Shown here: one piece after another, positions 54,335 through 63,681 of the stretch | How the letters are laid out: each line of letters opens with the position of its first letter | How positions within the stretch are numbered: the stretch's first letter is position 1 | NCBI RefSeq assembly: GCF_003287285.1 | Contig: NZ_QMIG01000008.1 | Location: 1-64,000, forward strand | Length of the DNA: 64,000 nucleotides | Direction: 5' to 3' | From: Phytoactinopolyspora halophila | Lineage (GTDB): Bacteria; Actinomycetota; Actinomycetes; Jiangellales; Jiangellaceae | The notes under the pieces: generated by a model | Databases searched by the model: none | Seen by the model: the letters and a program-made list of their open reading frames with translations, nothing else | What the model was told of the DNA's origin: nothing | Translations under genes and position numbers: made by a program

Positions 54335-55126
54335 TCAGTCAACGGCGATCCCAGATGTGAGGGGACCGACAGCGTCCACGGCGGTGCACGAAGAGACCGT
54401 CCAGCCGTTGAGCGTGCCGTCGTCTTCCAGAACGACGACGATTTCTTCGTCGACCTGTGTGCTGCCGACCAGCTCGAGACCGAGTTCCTCCGCGAGCTCG
54501 CGCCCGCATCCGGGCGCGACCTCGGTCTCGCGTTCCCACACGTCGAGCACTGCACTTTCTGCCGCCTCATCGGCCATGACGTTGGCGGAGGACTCCTCCT
54601 GCTCTTCGTTCGTCGTCACGTCTTCCTGGCGGGCCTCGGCACCCTCCGGTGAGGCTTCGTCCATATCCCCGTCCGCGGTGACGGGCTCCTCAGCGTCGTT
54701 CTGTCCAGCAGCGTCGTCGGCTGCGACGTCGACCGGTGATTCGTCATCGATCAGCGCGGCATAGCCCACCACGCCCAGGACGGCCACTGCCGCGGCGGCG
54801 GCAAGCGCCTGTGGTAGCCGGCGCCGGAACCAGGCGACCGGCCGGTCCGCAAGCGCGGTGACGGTCGCGGAGTGGTCCTTCTCGGCCCCACCATCGACTT
54901 CCGCCAGCGCCTCTTCGAGGCGGGTCGAGACGTCGGTCGGCACCGGTAGCTCAGCTGGTGCTGAACGGAGCATCCGGGTCACCTCGGTCAGCTGAGCGAG
55001 CACCTCCTGGCACGCTCCGCACGCCCGAACGTGGGCCTGCACATCCGAGTGCTCATCACCGATGAGCGCATCCTCCGCCAACTCGGCAAGGACATGCGCG
55101 GATGGGTGCCAGTCGGTGTGTGTCAC
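54335..55126 (-). CDS. Anti-sigma factor, zinc-finger type
   Basis: A 263-residue membrane protein. The N-terminus has the ZAS motif with HVRACGACQEVLAQL (His-x3-Cys-x2-Cys). One transmembrane helix follows (about 105-127, LPQALAAAAAVAVLGVVGYAAL). The extracellular part is acidic and disordered and ends with a small domain containing two Cys (APGCGREL, SSCTAV). It binds and holds the adjacent sigma factor until a signal acts. It overlaps the sigma gene by 4 bp (GTGA). Confidence 0.87.
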   Translation of the reverse strand: MTHTDWHPSAHVLAELAEDALIGDEHSDVQAHVRACGACQEVLAQLTEVTRMLRSAPAELPVPTDVSTRLEEALAEVDGGAEKDHSATVTALADRPVAWFRRRLPQALAAAAAVAVLGVVGYAALIDDESPVDVAADDAAGQNDAEEPVTADGDMDEASPEGAEARQEDVTTNEEQEESSANVMADEAAESAVLDVWERETEVAPGCGRELAEELGLELVGSTQVDEEIVVVLEDDGTLNGWTVSSCTAVDAVGPLTSGIAVD

Positions 55127-55782
55127 CGGCGGTCACCTCCTTGCTCCTTGGTCTCCGCAGGTGGGACGCCCCCGGTGACGGTCTGGTTCCCGTCGGTGTC
55201 CGGAGAATTCCTGCCGGCGAGCAACGGCAGGAGCCGGGCACGCCCGCGCGCGCACCGGCTCTTGATCGTGCCGGCGGGAAGATCGAGCATCTCGGCGACC
55301 TCGGCAACCCGATACCCCTCCATGTCGACGAGGACGAGCGGCACCCGTTGCTCCGCTGGCAGCGTAGCGAGCGCAGCCTCGAGATCGAGGCGGGTCGCCA
55401 TACGTTCGGCCGGATCGGATCCTTGCTCTGCCGTCGGCATGCTGCCCTGGGGCTCGGTTCCGTCAAAGGCCACGGGATCGGAAGGACGGGCGGCAGCGTG
55501 GCGGATCCGGTCGAGACACGCGTTGACGACGACGCGGTGCAGCCATGTGGTCACGGCTGATTCCGCCCGGAAAGACGAGGCGCGCCGGAAGGCGTTGATC
55601 AGCCCGTCTTGTAATGCGTCGGCGGCCTCCTCGTGATTGCCGACTGTGCGTAATGCGATGGCCCAGAGCCGGTCCTGATGACGGCGGACGAGCTCGCCGA
55701 AGGCGCCACGGTCGCCGGCCACATGCCGGCGCACGAGTTCGTGGTCCTCGACGCCATGATAGGCAGAGGGTTCTCCGGTCAA
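55123..55782 (-). CDS. sigM: ECF RNA polymerase sigma factor, SigM-like
   Basis: A 219-residue ECF factor. Region 2 contains FGELVRRHQDRLWAIALRTVGNHEEAADALQDGLINAFRR and TTWLHRVVVNACLDRIR. Region 4 contains LPAEQRVPLVLVDMEGYRVAEVAEMLDLPAGTIKSRCARGRARL. The place between murJ and trxB is that of SigM in mycobacteria. It overlaps murJ by 4 bp, so murJ, sigM and its anti-sigma are co-translated. Confidence 0.92.
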   Translation of the reverse strand: MTGEPSAYHGVEDHELVRRHVAGDRGAFGELVRRHQDRLWAIALRTVGNHEEAADALQDGLINAFRRASSFRAESAVTTWLHRVVVNACLDRIRHAAARPSDPVAFDGTEPQGSMPTAEQGSDPAERMATRLDLEAALATLPAEQRVPLVLVDMEGYRVAEVAEMLDLPAGTIKSRCARGRARLLPLLAGRNSPDTDGNQTVTGGVPPAETKEQGGDRR

Positions 55783-58700
55783 TCGGAACCTCCCTCTATG
55801 CCCTGGGCAGTGACATTGGCGATGCCGCTACGGTAGTTGCCGCTCTCGTCTTGTGGAAGCCGGGTGAACCACACCAACAGATAGCGCGTCTCGACCGATT
55901 GATCAAGTGTATGGCTCACGGTCTGGTCTGCGTCTTGCTCGCTGTAGATCTGCGTCCACGCATCAAGGTCCGGAGGAACGTCTGAGGCGTCTTCCGGTGC
56001 GACCCGGATCTGAAGGTCGGCGCCGGTATTGACCAGGGTGATCTCTACGTCTGACAGTGCCTGCACTTCACCAAGATCGACATGCAGGCCCACGCCGGGC
56101 TTCTGGTCTTCCAATGGGTCGAAGTAGTTCAGCGTGGTCCACGCCGTCTCGGTGTCACCGTCAATGGCGTCGTCGACGCGCTCGGGGCTTTCCGGCGTGC
56201 TGCCGAAGGGATCGAAATAGTCGGCAGCGACCGGTTCGAGCGATACGGTGTCGCCGTTGGATTCGGGGGACGGGCTCGACGTGTCAGTCGGGGATTCGCT
56301 GGCGTCCGAGCCGGCACGATCGCGATCGCCTTCGGGCGTGTCGAATGCGCTCAGCATGAGCTGCAAGCCGACGAGCGTTGCACCGACCAGCAGCAGAGCG
56401 CCACCGAGTACGCCGAGGAAACGGTTGAGCCGACCCCCGCGGCGCTGCTGCCGTCTGCTCCGCGCACGCCCGGGTGCGGGCTGTTCGGCAACCAGGGCCG
56501 GGTTGCGGGCGCCATCGGCGAGAGTGCCCGGTCTTCCTGGGGCTTGCCCGGAGGAACCGCTCATGATGACGAATTGATCGGTGCGTGGCCCGACGCCGAG
56601 CTCGGTGGCGATCTCGGACGGAGTGCGCAGCGGGCGGGCATGGTGGCGCCGTGCGTTTCCCACGGCACGATCGGTGACGGCGTCGAGTGCGCTTGGAACG
56701 CCGGGGCGAACCTGACGGGCCGAGGCGAGCCGACCGTCGATCCATGGTGCCTGCTCCAACCCGCCCGGCTGCCCGGTGGGCCACCGGGCGGTCAGACATG
56801 CGTAGAGCACGCTGCCGATGCCGGCCGCGTCCAGCAGTTGGGGATCGATGGCTGCCGGATTGGTCCCGTCGGTTTGTGCCTCGGCCGGCCCGTGCAAGAC
56901 GGCCTCGGTCTCGAGTCCGGCGATCTTGATGGACCCCTCGGCGGTGAGAAAGACGAGTGTGGGTGAGAGGTGGCGATGGGAGAGGCTGTGAGCATGGGCC
57001 GTAGCAAGCGCCTCGGCGACCTCCCGACCGACGGCGGACGCATGGTCGACGTGCAACGGCCCTTCCGCGAGCAAGCGGGCCAGGCTGCGGCCTTGTGCCC
57101 ACTCCCGTACGAGATATGAGACACCGTCGGTTCCGATGTCGAGTACCCGAAGGAACCTGGGGTCATCGATCGTCGACGCCTTGCGTGCTGCCCGGACGAA
57201 GGCCTCGGCACGGGGGTCGTCGGTGTGAATGACCTGGATGAAGACGGGTCTCCGTAGGACTTCGTCGAAGCCGTACCACGAACGCACACCAGCCGATTCG
57301 TCCAGCAGTGTCTGGACGTGATATCGGCCCGCGAGGGCGTTTCGGCGGTCTGCCGGAGGTGTCGCGTCCGCGCCCGGGAAAGCCTCCGGCGGCTCCGGCT
57401 GCGTGTCGACGTCCAGCAAGCGTTGCGATCGTTGCCCGGGGTTCGCACCGAGCCCCGTGGCCGAGCGGCCGGTATCCGGCGCGGTACCGGAGACCTGCGG
57501 GATGCCGTGCATCGTGGCACCGTGCATGGTTTCGTCGAGGAAGAACTCGACGGTGACATCTGGGTTGAGAGCGGGCCTTCGGAAGATGCTGAGGGTCCCC
57601 GTCTCGAAGGGTGCCGGATGGTCGGCGGTCTCTTCGAGCTGTTCGTCCGGCACCGACGGCCGTGCCTCTTCGGCCGGCGCCTGCTCGCCACCCCGAATCT
57701 TGGCGAGAACCATGCCAACAGCCTGCCGAACCTCGATGATCCGGAAGGCGTATGCCAGGGCGACGAACGTGGCAACGCCCACCGTCGCGCTGATCGCGAG
57801 CTCGATCAGCCGGGCTATGAACGACGGCAGGGCGTCGATCAGGCCGACTTGTGACAGTCCCCGCCAGAGGAACCAGGCAAGCGCCGCCGACGTGCCGGTG
57901 GGAATGATCAACCGAACCAGATGCTGGATCAGCGGGGCGAAGTCCACCCGGCCGATCTCGCGCTGCAGCCGGACCACGCTGATCGCCGCACCGACGAGAT
58001 AGGCGGCGCTGTAGCCGGTGGCCAGGGTCATCGTGACCACGTCCCGGCTGGGCTCGATGATCGTGATGCCCACGGCCCAGACGACCATGACCCCGGCTAT
58101 CCAGAGCTGTGTGAAGAATGGTGTGCGCGTGTCCTGAAGGGCGTAGAAACCTCGCAGACACAGATAATGCACGGTGAAGGCCAGGAGGCCGGGAATCAAG
58201 GCGATCAGCGTGCGGGCCAGCATGCCGGTCTGGCCTTCCGCCGATCCGTAATCGAAGATCAGCGCGGTCAACGGATAGGCCAGGACGACCATGAGCGCCC
58301 CGATGGGAACGATGATCGCCAGGCAGATGCGTACCGCCGAGGTCAGCTTGGCACGCACCTGATCCAGATGCCCGTCGGTGGCCAGATCGGCAAGGTGTGG
58401 CAGCAACGCCGTGGCGAGCGAGACCGTGATGATCGCATGTGGGACCATCATGATCAACATTGCGTTCGCATAGACCGAATATCCGGCGCCGTCTCCTTCT
58501 CCTGCTGCGGCACTGGCGCCGGATGCGACGTTGACGAAGAACAGGTATGCGATCTGGTTGACGATGACGAAGCCGACGCTCCACATGCCGAGCCGTATCG
58601 GCTCGCCGAGTCCCGCGCCGCGCCAGTCGCTGCGAAAGCGTAACGAGAAACCGGTCGCGCGCAGGACCGGGATGAGGACGAACGCCTGAGCGGCAACGCC

Positions 58701-59363
58701 TCCTGTCGAGCCGAGACCCAGAAGGAGCATCTCGGACATCTCGAATGCCGCGACGGGCTTCGTGCCGAACACGATCAAGTACAGGGCGAAGACGCCGATG
58801 GCGACGACGTTGTTGAGGATCGGCGCCCACATCATCGGCCCGAAACGGCCCTTGGCGTTGAGAATCTGCCCGATCATCACGTACAGCCCGTAGAAGAAGA
58901 TCTGCGGCAGGCAGAAGCGGGCGAACATGATCATGTTGTCGAGATACGGCCGCATCTCGGGTTCGAGATAGCGGGCGTCGACGATGGCTCGGATGATCAA
59001 TGGCGCGGCCAGTACAGCCAGGACGGTTGCTGCCGCCAAGACCGTCACGACGAGACTGAACAGGCGCTGCGAATACGCTGCACCCCCGTCGGCATCGTTC
59101 TTGATCGCCTTGACGAGGACCGGAACGAGTACGGAGTTGAGGATCCCCCCGCCTACGAGGATGTAGATCATGTTGGGGATCACGTTGGGAACGTTGAACA
59201 CGTCGGCCGTTGCCACCGTCAGGCCGAGCGCCGCTGCGATGATCGCGGAGCGGCCGAAACCCGTGAGCCTCGAGACGACCGTTCCGGCCGCCATGACGGC
59301 GCTGGAGCCCAGCAGGCTGGGCCGCCGGGGACCCGGCGACTCCTGGCTCGACGTGGACGTCAC
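55779..59363 (-). CDS. murJ: MurJ/MviN lipid II flippase with pseudokinase and extracellular domain
   Basis: A 1194-residue protein. Residues ~15-555 are the 14-helix MurJ flippase. A cytoplasmic kinase-like domain follows (~670-900) with AGRYHVQTLLDESAGVRSWYG; the catalytic loop is SHRHLSPTLVFL (catalytic Asp gone), the DFG equivalent is AGL and the beta-3 Lys is missing, so it is a pseudokinase. A membrane helix (FLGVLGGALLLVGATLVGLQL) and a discoidin-like extracellular domain (~1045-1194) end it. In mycobacteria PknB phosphorylates this pseudokinase and FhaA docks on it. GTG start; overlaps the DUF6049-type gene by 4 bp. Confidence 0.94.
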   Translation of the reverse strand: MTSTSSQESPGPRRPSLLGSSAVMAAGTVVSRLTGFGRSAIIAAALGLTVATADVFNVPNVIPNMIYILVGGGILNSVLVPVLVKAIKNDADGGAAYSQRLFSLVVTVLAAATVLAVLAAPLIIRAIVDARYLEPEMRPYLDNMIMFARFCLPQIFFYGLYVMIGQILNAKGRFGPMMWAPILNNVVAIGVFALYLIVFGTKPVAAFEMSEMLLLGLGSTGGVAAQAFVLIPVLRATGFSLRFRSDWRGAGLGEPIRLGMWSVGFVIVNQIAYLFFVNVASGASAAAGEGDGAGYSVYANAMLIMMVPHAIITVSLATALLPHLADLATDGHLDQVRAKLTSAVRICLAIIVPIGALMVVLAYPLTALIFDYGSAEGQTGMLARTLIALIPGLLAFTVHYLCLRGFYALQDTRTPFFTQLWIAGVMVVWAVGITIIEPSRDVVTMTLATGYSAAYLVGAAISVVRLQREIGRVDFAPLIQHLVRLIIPTGTSAALAWFLWRGLSQVGLIDALPSFIARLIELAISATVGVATFVALAYAFRIIEVRQAVGMVLAKIRGGEQAPAEEARPSVPDEQLEETADHPAPFETGTLSIFRRPALNPDVTVEFFLDETMHGATMHGIPQVSGTAPDTGRSATGLGANPGQRSQRLLDVDTQPEPPEAFPGADATPPADRRNALAGRYHVQTLLDESAGVRSWYGFDEVLRRPVFIQVIHTDDPRAEAFVRAARKASTIDDPRFLRVLDIGTDGVSYLVREWAQGRSLARLLAEGPLHVDHASAVGREVAEALATAHAHSLSHRHLSPTLVFLTAEGSIKIAGLETEAVLHGPAEAQTDGTNPAAIDPQLLDAAGIGSVLYACLTARWPTGQPGGLEQAPWIDGRLASARQVRPGVPSALDAVTDRAVGNARRHHARPLRTPSEIATELGVGPRTDQFVIMSGSSGQAPGRPGTLADGARNPALVAEQPAPGRARSRRQQRRGGRLNRFLGVLGGALLLVGATLVGLQLMLSAFDTPEGDRDRAGSDASESPTDTSSPSPESNGDTVSLEPVAADYFDPFGSTPESPERVDDAIDGDTETAWTTLNYFDPLEDQKPGVGLHVDLGEVQALSDVEITLVNTGADLQIRVAPEDASDVPPDLDAWTQIYSEQDADQTVSHTLDQSVETRYLLVWFTRLPQDESGNYRSGIANVTAQGIEGGSD

Positions 59364-61492
59364 CGGGCTACCTCCGGAGCACGTTCGGCTCTCGATTCCG
59401 AGATGTCGGCCACTACACCGGACCCGGCACTACCCTGATGTACCGCCGGTCGGCCCGGGCGGCGGCGCACCACTTTGCGGACGATCGCGGCGCCGAACAG
59501 CGCACCGGCGCCCGCAATGATGAACCACCCGACCGTGCCGTAGTCGGTCGCGTTGACGACCGTGTGTTCCGCGGCGCCCAGAGGAGAGCCGTCGCTGGTG
59601 ACGAGCTGGACGGTGATCGGTACCCGCCCGTTGGTTGCCGCCTCGGCCCGAATCTCCACGGTTTCCCGAGAACCCGGCTCGACGTGCTGTTCTTCGACCT
59701 CACCCACTTTGAGGCGATCCGGGTTAGATGGTTCGATATCGAGCTTGACGGTCACGGCCTCGTCGAGGTCGTTCGTCACCGTGAGCGGGAAGACGCCAGT
59801 TCGGCTGGACAGGGTTACGGACTCTGGAACCGTGACTCGAACATCGCGTACCTGCTCGGTGAGCCCGTCCACGATGGTGGACGCATATTCGAGACCTGCC
59901 GCGGGATCGTCGCGCCAGCCCATGGACGCCGAACGGATGGTCGCCAATTCGAGGTCGCGGGCAAGGGACGATTCGGTTTCGGCCATGAGGTCCGTGTAGT
60001 CGTTTACGACGTTTCGCAGATCGGCGACGGCGGCGACGTTCTCGCCGGAGAGCTCGTTCGCCGCCTCGACGGGATCGAGGGTGACCGCAGTTGGTTGTGT
60101 GGGTTGCTCGAGTTCGGTGACCGGAGTGGGAGTGATCCATGGCAGCGACGTCCATGCATCGATGACGGCACTGGCGATCGCCGGATCCGGCCTCCAGCGT
60201 TCCGGCGGCGCGACCACGAGTGGAGCGGGCTGCTCGGCTCGAACATCGGCGTCGAGTGCTGCCATGGCGGTCTCCGCGGCCCAGCGTTGCCGGAGATCGA
60301 GCAATCCAGCGTCCTTGTTCGTCGCCGCGTAGGCATCCGCGATCGCTGCGTCCAGACCGGGATCGGTGATGACGGTGTCAAGATCTCCGCTCGATGTCTC
60401 GACGCTCGCCAGGGGATGCGTCCCTTCCGGTGACACGCTGGCGCCGGAGAGAATGGCAGTCTGCGCTCCTCCGCTGGCGAAGATCTCCAGCGTCTCGTTC
60501 GTGGTAGCGGTTTCGAGACGTACCACATCGGTACGTACGTCCTGCATACTCTTGCCCGCATCTTCGGTAGCGGAAATGGCGGAGGAGGAGAGATCCGAGG
60601 CGAGGCCGGGATCGGTGCGACGCAACGCTTCCACATCCGGCTGGGCGTACGGCAGCAGGAAGACAGGGGAGTCGCTCGTGGCGTCGTCGAACTCCGATCT
60701 CCACTGCTGGGCGCGATCCTCGGCTTCGCCATCCTCCCGGCTGCCGGGGGAGCTGCCGGTCTTGTAGCCGTCAGCCATGGCGTCCACGGTGTCGAGCACA
60801 TCGGGATCGACCAGCCACGTGACCGGAGCGGTGCTGGCGGCGTCCACGACGGTGTCCAGCGGCCCGTCCGATTCGATCCGCGCGGCGAGCGCCTCGTCTC
60901 GCAAGGCACCGTCGGGAAGCAGCGACGGTTGTGCCTCTACCGGCCAGAGCAGAGCGACGTCGACCGATGACGAGGGTTCGTCAGGCATCCATGGCACCAC
61001 GGTCCGCGTCGTGTCGAGCGTGATCCGCGTCCCGTTGGCCAGTGATCCGCGGATGTCGACACCGATGGCGTAGACGCCTGCCAGGCCCAGCCCCATCTCG
61101 TCGACATCGATGGTTAGCTCGAATTCGTGCCGCTCGCCGGGCTCGAGCCGCTCGGTGACGACCTCGAACGGGTCGTCATAACGGATTCCGTGGCGCAGAT
61201 TCGGATCGCGGCTGACTCGACGGATCTCGTCCCGTGTTTCGAGCTGAACCGTGCTCCATCGAGGGAGCGCCTGAACGTTCGTCACCGGATCATCGCCGGT
61301 GTTCTCCACCACACCAGTAAGCGTGAGCTCGTCACCTGGGGCGATGACCGTTGGCGTGACGTCGTGCAGGTAACTGGTGGCCTCCGCGCCGACCTCCGCT
61401 CCGTCGCGTCCATCCGACGAATGTGCTGGTATAACGGGGATAAGGGCCACGGCTACCACCGCGGCGGTGGTCAAGAGGGTCCGGCCGGGCAT
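59360..61492 (-). CDS. DUF6049-type exported membrane-anchored protein
   Basis: A 710-residue protein. A signal peptide (MPGRTLLTTAAVVAVALIPVIPAHS) precedes a large extracellular region with an Ig-like start (SYLHDVTPTVIAPGDELTLTGVVENTG), a central ~400-residue domain, another beta domain (SRTGVFPLTVTNDLDEAVTVKLDIE) and one C-terminal membrane helix (GWFIIAGAGALFGAAIV) with a short cytosolic tail. Found just upstream of murJ throughout actinobacteria and presumably tied to lipid II export; the activity is unknown. ATG 61492 gives a better signal peptide than the GTG at 61525. Confidence 0.85.
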   Translation of the reverse strand: MPGRTLLTTAAVVAVALIPVIPAHSSDGRDGAEVGAEATSYLHDVTPTVIAPGDELTLTGVVENTGDDPVTNVQALPRWSTVQLETRDEIRRVSRDPNLRHGIRYDDPFEVVTERLEPGERHEFELTIDVDEMGLGLAGVYAIGVDIRGSLANGTRITLDTTRTVVPWMPDEPSSSVDVALLWPVEAQPSLLPDGALRDEALAARIESDGPLDTVVDAASTAPVTWLVDPDVLDTVDAMADGYKTGSSPGSREDGEAEDRAQQWRSEFDDATSDSPVFLLPYAQPDVEALRRTDPGLASDLSSSAISATEDAGKSMQDVRTDVVRLETATTNETLEIFASGGAQTAILSGASVSPEGTHPLASVETSSGDLDTVITDPGLDAAIADAYAATNKDAGLLDLRQRWAAETAMAALDADVRAEQPAPLVVAPPERWRPDPAIASAVIDAWTSLPWITPTPVTELEQPTQPTAVTLDPVEAANELSGENVAAVADLRNVVNDYTDLMAETESSLARDLELATIRSASMGWRDDPAAGLEYASTIVDGLTEQVRDVRVTVPESVTLSSRTGVFPLTVTNDLDEAVTVKLDIEPSNPDRLKVGEVEEQHVEPGSRETVEIRAEAATNGRVPITVQLVTSDGSPLGAAEHTVVNATDYGTVGWFIIAGAGALFGAAIVRKVVRRRPGRPAVHQGSAGSGVVADISESRAERAPEVAR

Positions 61493-61548
61493 AGGTCCAG
61501 GGTAACGGCCTTCGGCTTTGTCCACGGCACGTCGTAGTCTTGTCGGCC

Positions 61549-63009
61549 GTGACCGAGTCGACCAACACCAATGCTCTATCCGAGGCGCAGCGCCACGCTG
61601 TCCGTCAGCTCCTTCGCATCTCGCCCGTGGTGGACGAGCTCGGCGTGCGATTCGATACGGCGGGTCACGAGATCGCGCTCGTCGGAGGTTCGGTGCGAGA
61701 TGCCTTCCTGGACCGGCTCGGCCAGGATCTGGACTTCACGACGTCCGCGCGCCCGGAGGAGACGAAACGATTGCTGTCGGGCTGGGCGGACAGTGTCTGG
61801 GACGTCGGCCAGGCCTACGGGACGATCGGAGCCCGCAAAGGGAAGTTCCAGGTCGAGATCACGACGTATCGGTCCGAGATCTACGACCGGTCGAGCCGCA
61901 AGCCCGAGGTGGCATATGGCACGACAATCGAAGAGGATCTCGTCCGGCGGGACTTCACCGTGAACGCGATGGCACTCAAGTTGCCCAGCCGCGAGTTCGT
62001 TGACCCGCACGAAGGACTGCCGGATCTCGGGCGGCGGATCATCCGTACGCCAGGTACGCCCGAGCGGTCGTTCTCCGACGATCCGCTGCGGATGATGCGC
62101 GCAGCTCGGTTCGCTGCCCAGCTCGGCTTCGACGTGGCGTCGGAGGTGACCGCCGCCGTACAGGACATGGCGGATCGGATCACCATCGTCTCGGCGGAGC
62201 GTGTTCGAGACGAGCTCAGCAAGCTGGTGCTGGCCCCACTACCCCGCCGCGGTCTGACGTTCCTCGTCGACACCGGCCTGGCTGAGCGGATTCTCCCTGA
62301 ACTGCCGGCGTTGCAGCTCGAAATCGATGAACACCATCGGCACAAGGACGTGTACGAACATTCGCTGACCGTCCTGGACCAGGCCATCGAACTCGAACCC
62401 CGGTTGCCAGACGGTGGGCCGGATCTCATCATCCGGCTCGCAGCCTTGCTTCACGATGTCGGCAAGCCCAAGACACGTCGGTTCGAACCGGGGGGAGGAG
62501 TGAGCTTTCACCACCACGACGTCGTCGGTGCCAAGCTGGCGCGGAAACGTCTGACCAAGCTGCGGTTCCCGTCGTCGGTGGTCGACAGCGTGGCCAAGCT
62601 CACCGAACTGCACTTGCGGTTCCATGGCTACGGAAGCGGTCAATGGACCGATTCTGCCGTGCGGCGCTATGTGCGCGACGCGGGTGACTTGCTCGACCAT
62701 CTGCACGTGCTCACCCGGTCGGATTGCACGACCCGGAATCCGCGCAAGGCGAAGGCGCTGCAACGCTCCTATGACGAGCTGGAAGAGCGCATCGAGCGCC
62801 TCAGCGAAGAGGAAGAACTGGCCAAGATTCGGCCGGACCTTGACGGCAATCAGATCATGGACATTCTCGGTATCGGACCGGGGCCGATGGTGGGACGCGC
62901 GTACCGGCACTTGCTTGAGCTACGCATGGAGCGGGGGCCGATGTCTGAAGACGAGGCTCGCGCGGAGCTGCTCGCGTGGTGGGCACAGCAATCTCCCGAA
63001 GGAGACTGA
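61549..63009 (+). CDS. CCA tRNA nucleotidyltransferase
   Basis: A 486-residue class II enzyme. The nucleotidyltransferase head has ALVGGSVRDAFLDRLGQDLDFTT (metal-binding DxD) and RRDFTVNAMALKL. The arginine-rich RNA region has DDPLRMMRAARFAAQLGF. A C-terminal HD domain (AALLHDVGKPKTRRF) follows. It adds CCA to tRNA 3' ends; tRNA-Ala in this window lacks an encoded CCA and depends on such an enzyme. GTG at 61549 (TESTNTN) is used; TTG at 61540 is possible. Divergent from the DUF6049-type gene across 56 bp. Confidence 0.94.
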   Translation: MTESTNTNALSEAQRHAVRQLLRISPVVDELGVRFDTAGHEIALVGGSVRDAFLDRLGQDLDFTTSARPEETKRLLSGWADSVWDVGQAYGTIGARKGKFQVEITTYRSEIYDRSSRKPEVAYGTTIEEDLVRRDFTVNAMALKLPSREFVDPHEGLPDLGRRIIRTPGTPERSFSDDPLRMMRAARFAAQLGFDVASEVTAAVQDMADRITIVSAERVRDELSKLVLAPLPRRGLTFLVDTGLAERILPELPALQLEIDEHHRHKDVYEHSLTVLDQAIELEPRLPDGGPDLIIRLAALLHDVGKPKTRRFEPGGGVSFHHHDVVGAKLARKRLTKLRFPSSVVDSVAKLTELHLRFHGYGSGQWTDSAVRRYVRDAGDLLDHLHVLTRSDCTTRNPRKAKALQRSYDELEERIERLSEEEELAKIRPDLDGNQIMDILGIGPGPMVGRAYRHLLELRMERGPMSEDEARAELLAWWAQQSPEGD

Positions 63010-63021
63010 TCACCTTACGTG

Positions 63022-63051
63022 CCGTGTCCACCACGGACGTGGTGGACACGG
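63022..63051. terminator. Bidirectional terminator-like hairpin
   Basis: CCGTGTCCACCAC and GTGGTGGACACGG form a perfect 13-bp stem with a GGAC loop between the convergent CCA-enzyme and GTPase genes. No T-run. Confidence 0.6.
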
Positions 63052-63084
63052 ACGACGGCGCCATGGACTGCGGGCAGTTACCCG

Positions 63085-63681
63085 TCAGCCCTGCTGAACC
63101 ATCGACATCGCGTGCTCGACGAGCGTGACGAGTACGTTCTTGACGGACTCCCGGTCCCGCGCGTCGGTGACAACGAACGGGACTTCGGGACCGAGCTGCA
63201 GCGCTTCGCGAACCTCGTCGACCTGATGCAGCAGATTGCCTTCGAAGGCGTTGAGCGCCACGAGGAACGGGATCCCACGCTGTTCGACATAGTCGACCGC
63301 TCCGAAGCAGTCGGCGAGTCGACGAGTGTCGACCAGCACCACCGCGCCGATAGCCCCTCGGGTGATGTCGTCCCACATGAACCAGAACCGGTTCTGGCCG
63401 GGCGTCCCGAACAGGTAGAGGACGAGATCTTCGGCCAGCGTGATGCGGCCGAAGTCCATTGCCACTGTGGTGGTGCGCTTCTCCGGCAACATGGTCAGGT
63501 CATCAACGCTCGAGGACGCGTCGGTCATCAGCGCTTCGGTGCGGAGTGGCTCGATCTCGCTGACCGCGCCGACGAAGGTCGTCTTCCCGACGCCGAATCC
63601 GCCAGCGACAACGATCTTCACCGAAAGCGCGTCCTGCGACGCGGCGGTCCCGGTGGACACCTCAGATTCGACGGAGGCCAT
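63085..63681 (-). CDS. CvnD-type Ras-like GTP-binding protein of a conservon
   Basis: A 198-residue small GTPase of the MglA/Cvn class. G1 GGFGVGKTTFVGAV; switch I around TTTVAMDFGRI; G3 LFGTPGQNRFWFMW, where the Gln/Asn pattern is typical of this class; VVLVDTRRLADCF; the NKxD box is altered to LVALNAFEG. These proteins work with a CvnA sensor-like kinase, CvnB roadblock and CvnC DUF742 protein at the membrane. It overlaps the DUF742 gene by 20 bp. Confidence 0.92.
   Translation of the reverse strand: MASVESEVSTGTAASQDALSVKIVVAGGFGVGKTTFVGAVSEIEPLRTEALMTDASSSVDDLTMLPEKRTTTVAMDFGRITLAEDLVLYLFGTPGQNRFWFMWDDITRGAIGAVVLVDTRRLADCFGAVDYVEQRGIPFLVALNAFEGNLLHQVDEVREALQLGPEVPFVVTDARDRESVKNVLVTLVEHAMSMVQQG

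Noticed and set aside
61518-61540. A -35/-10 pair for a leaderless CCA-enzyme transcript
   Set aside because: The two hexamers are only 11 bases apart, too close for a sigma-70 promoter.
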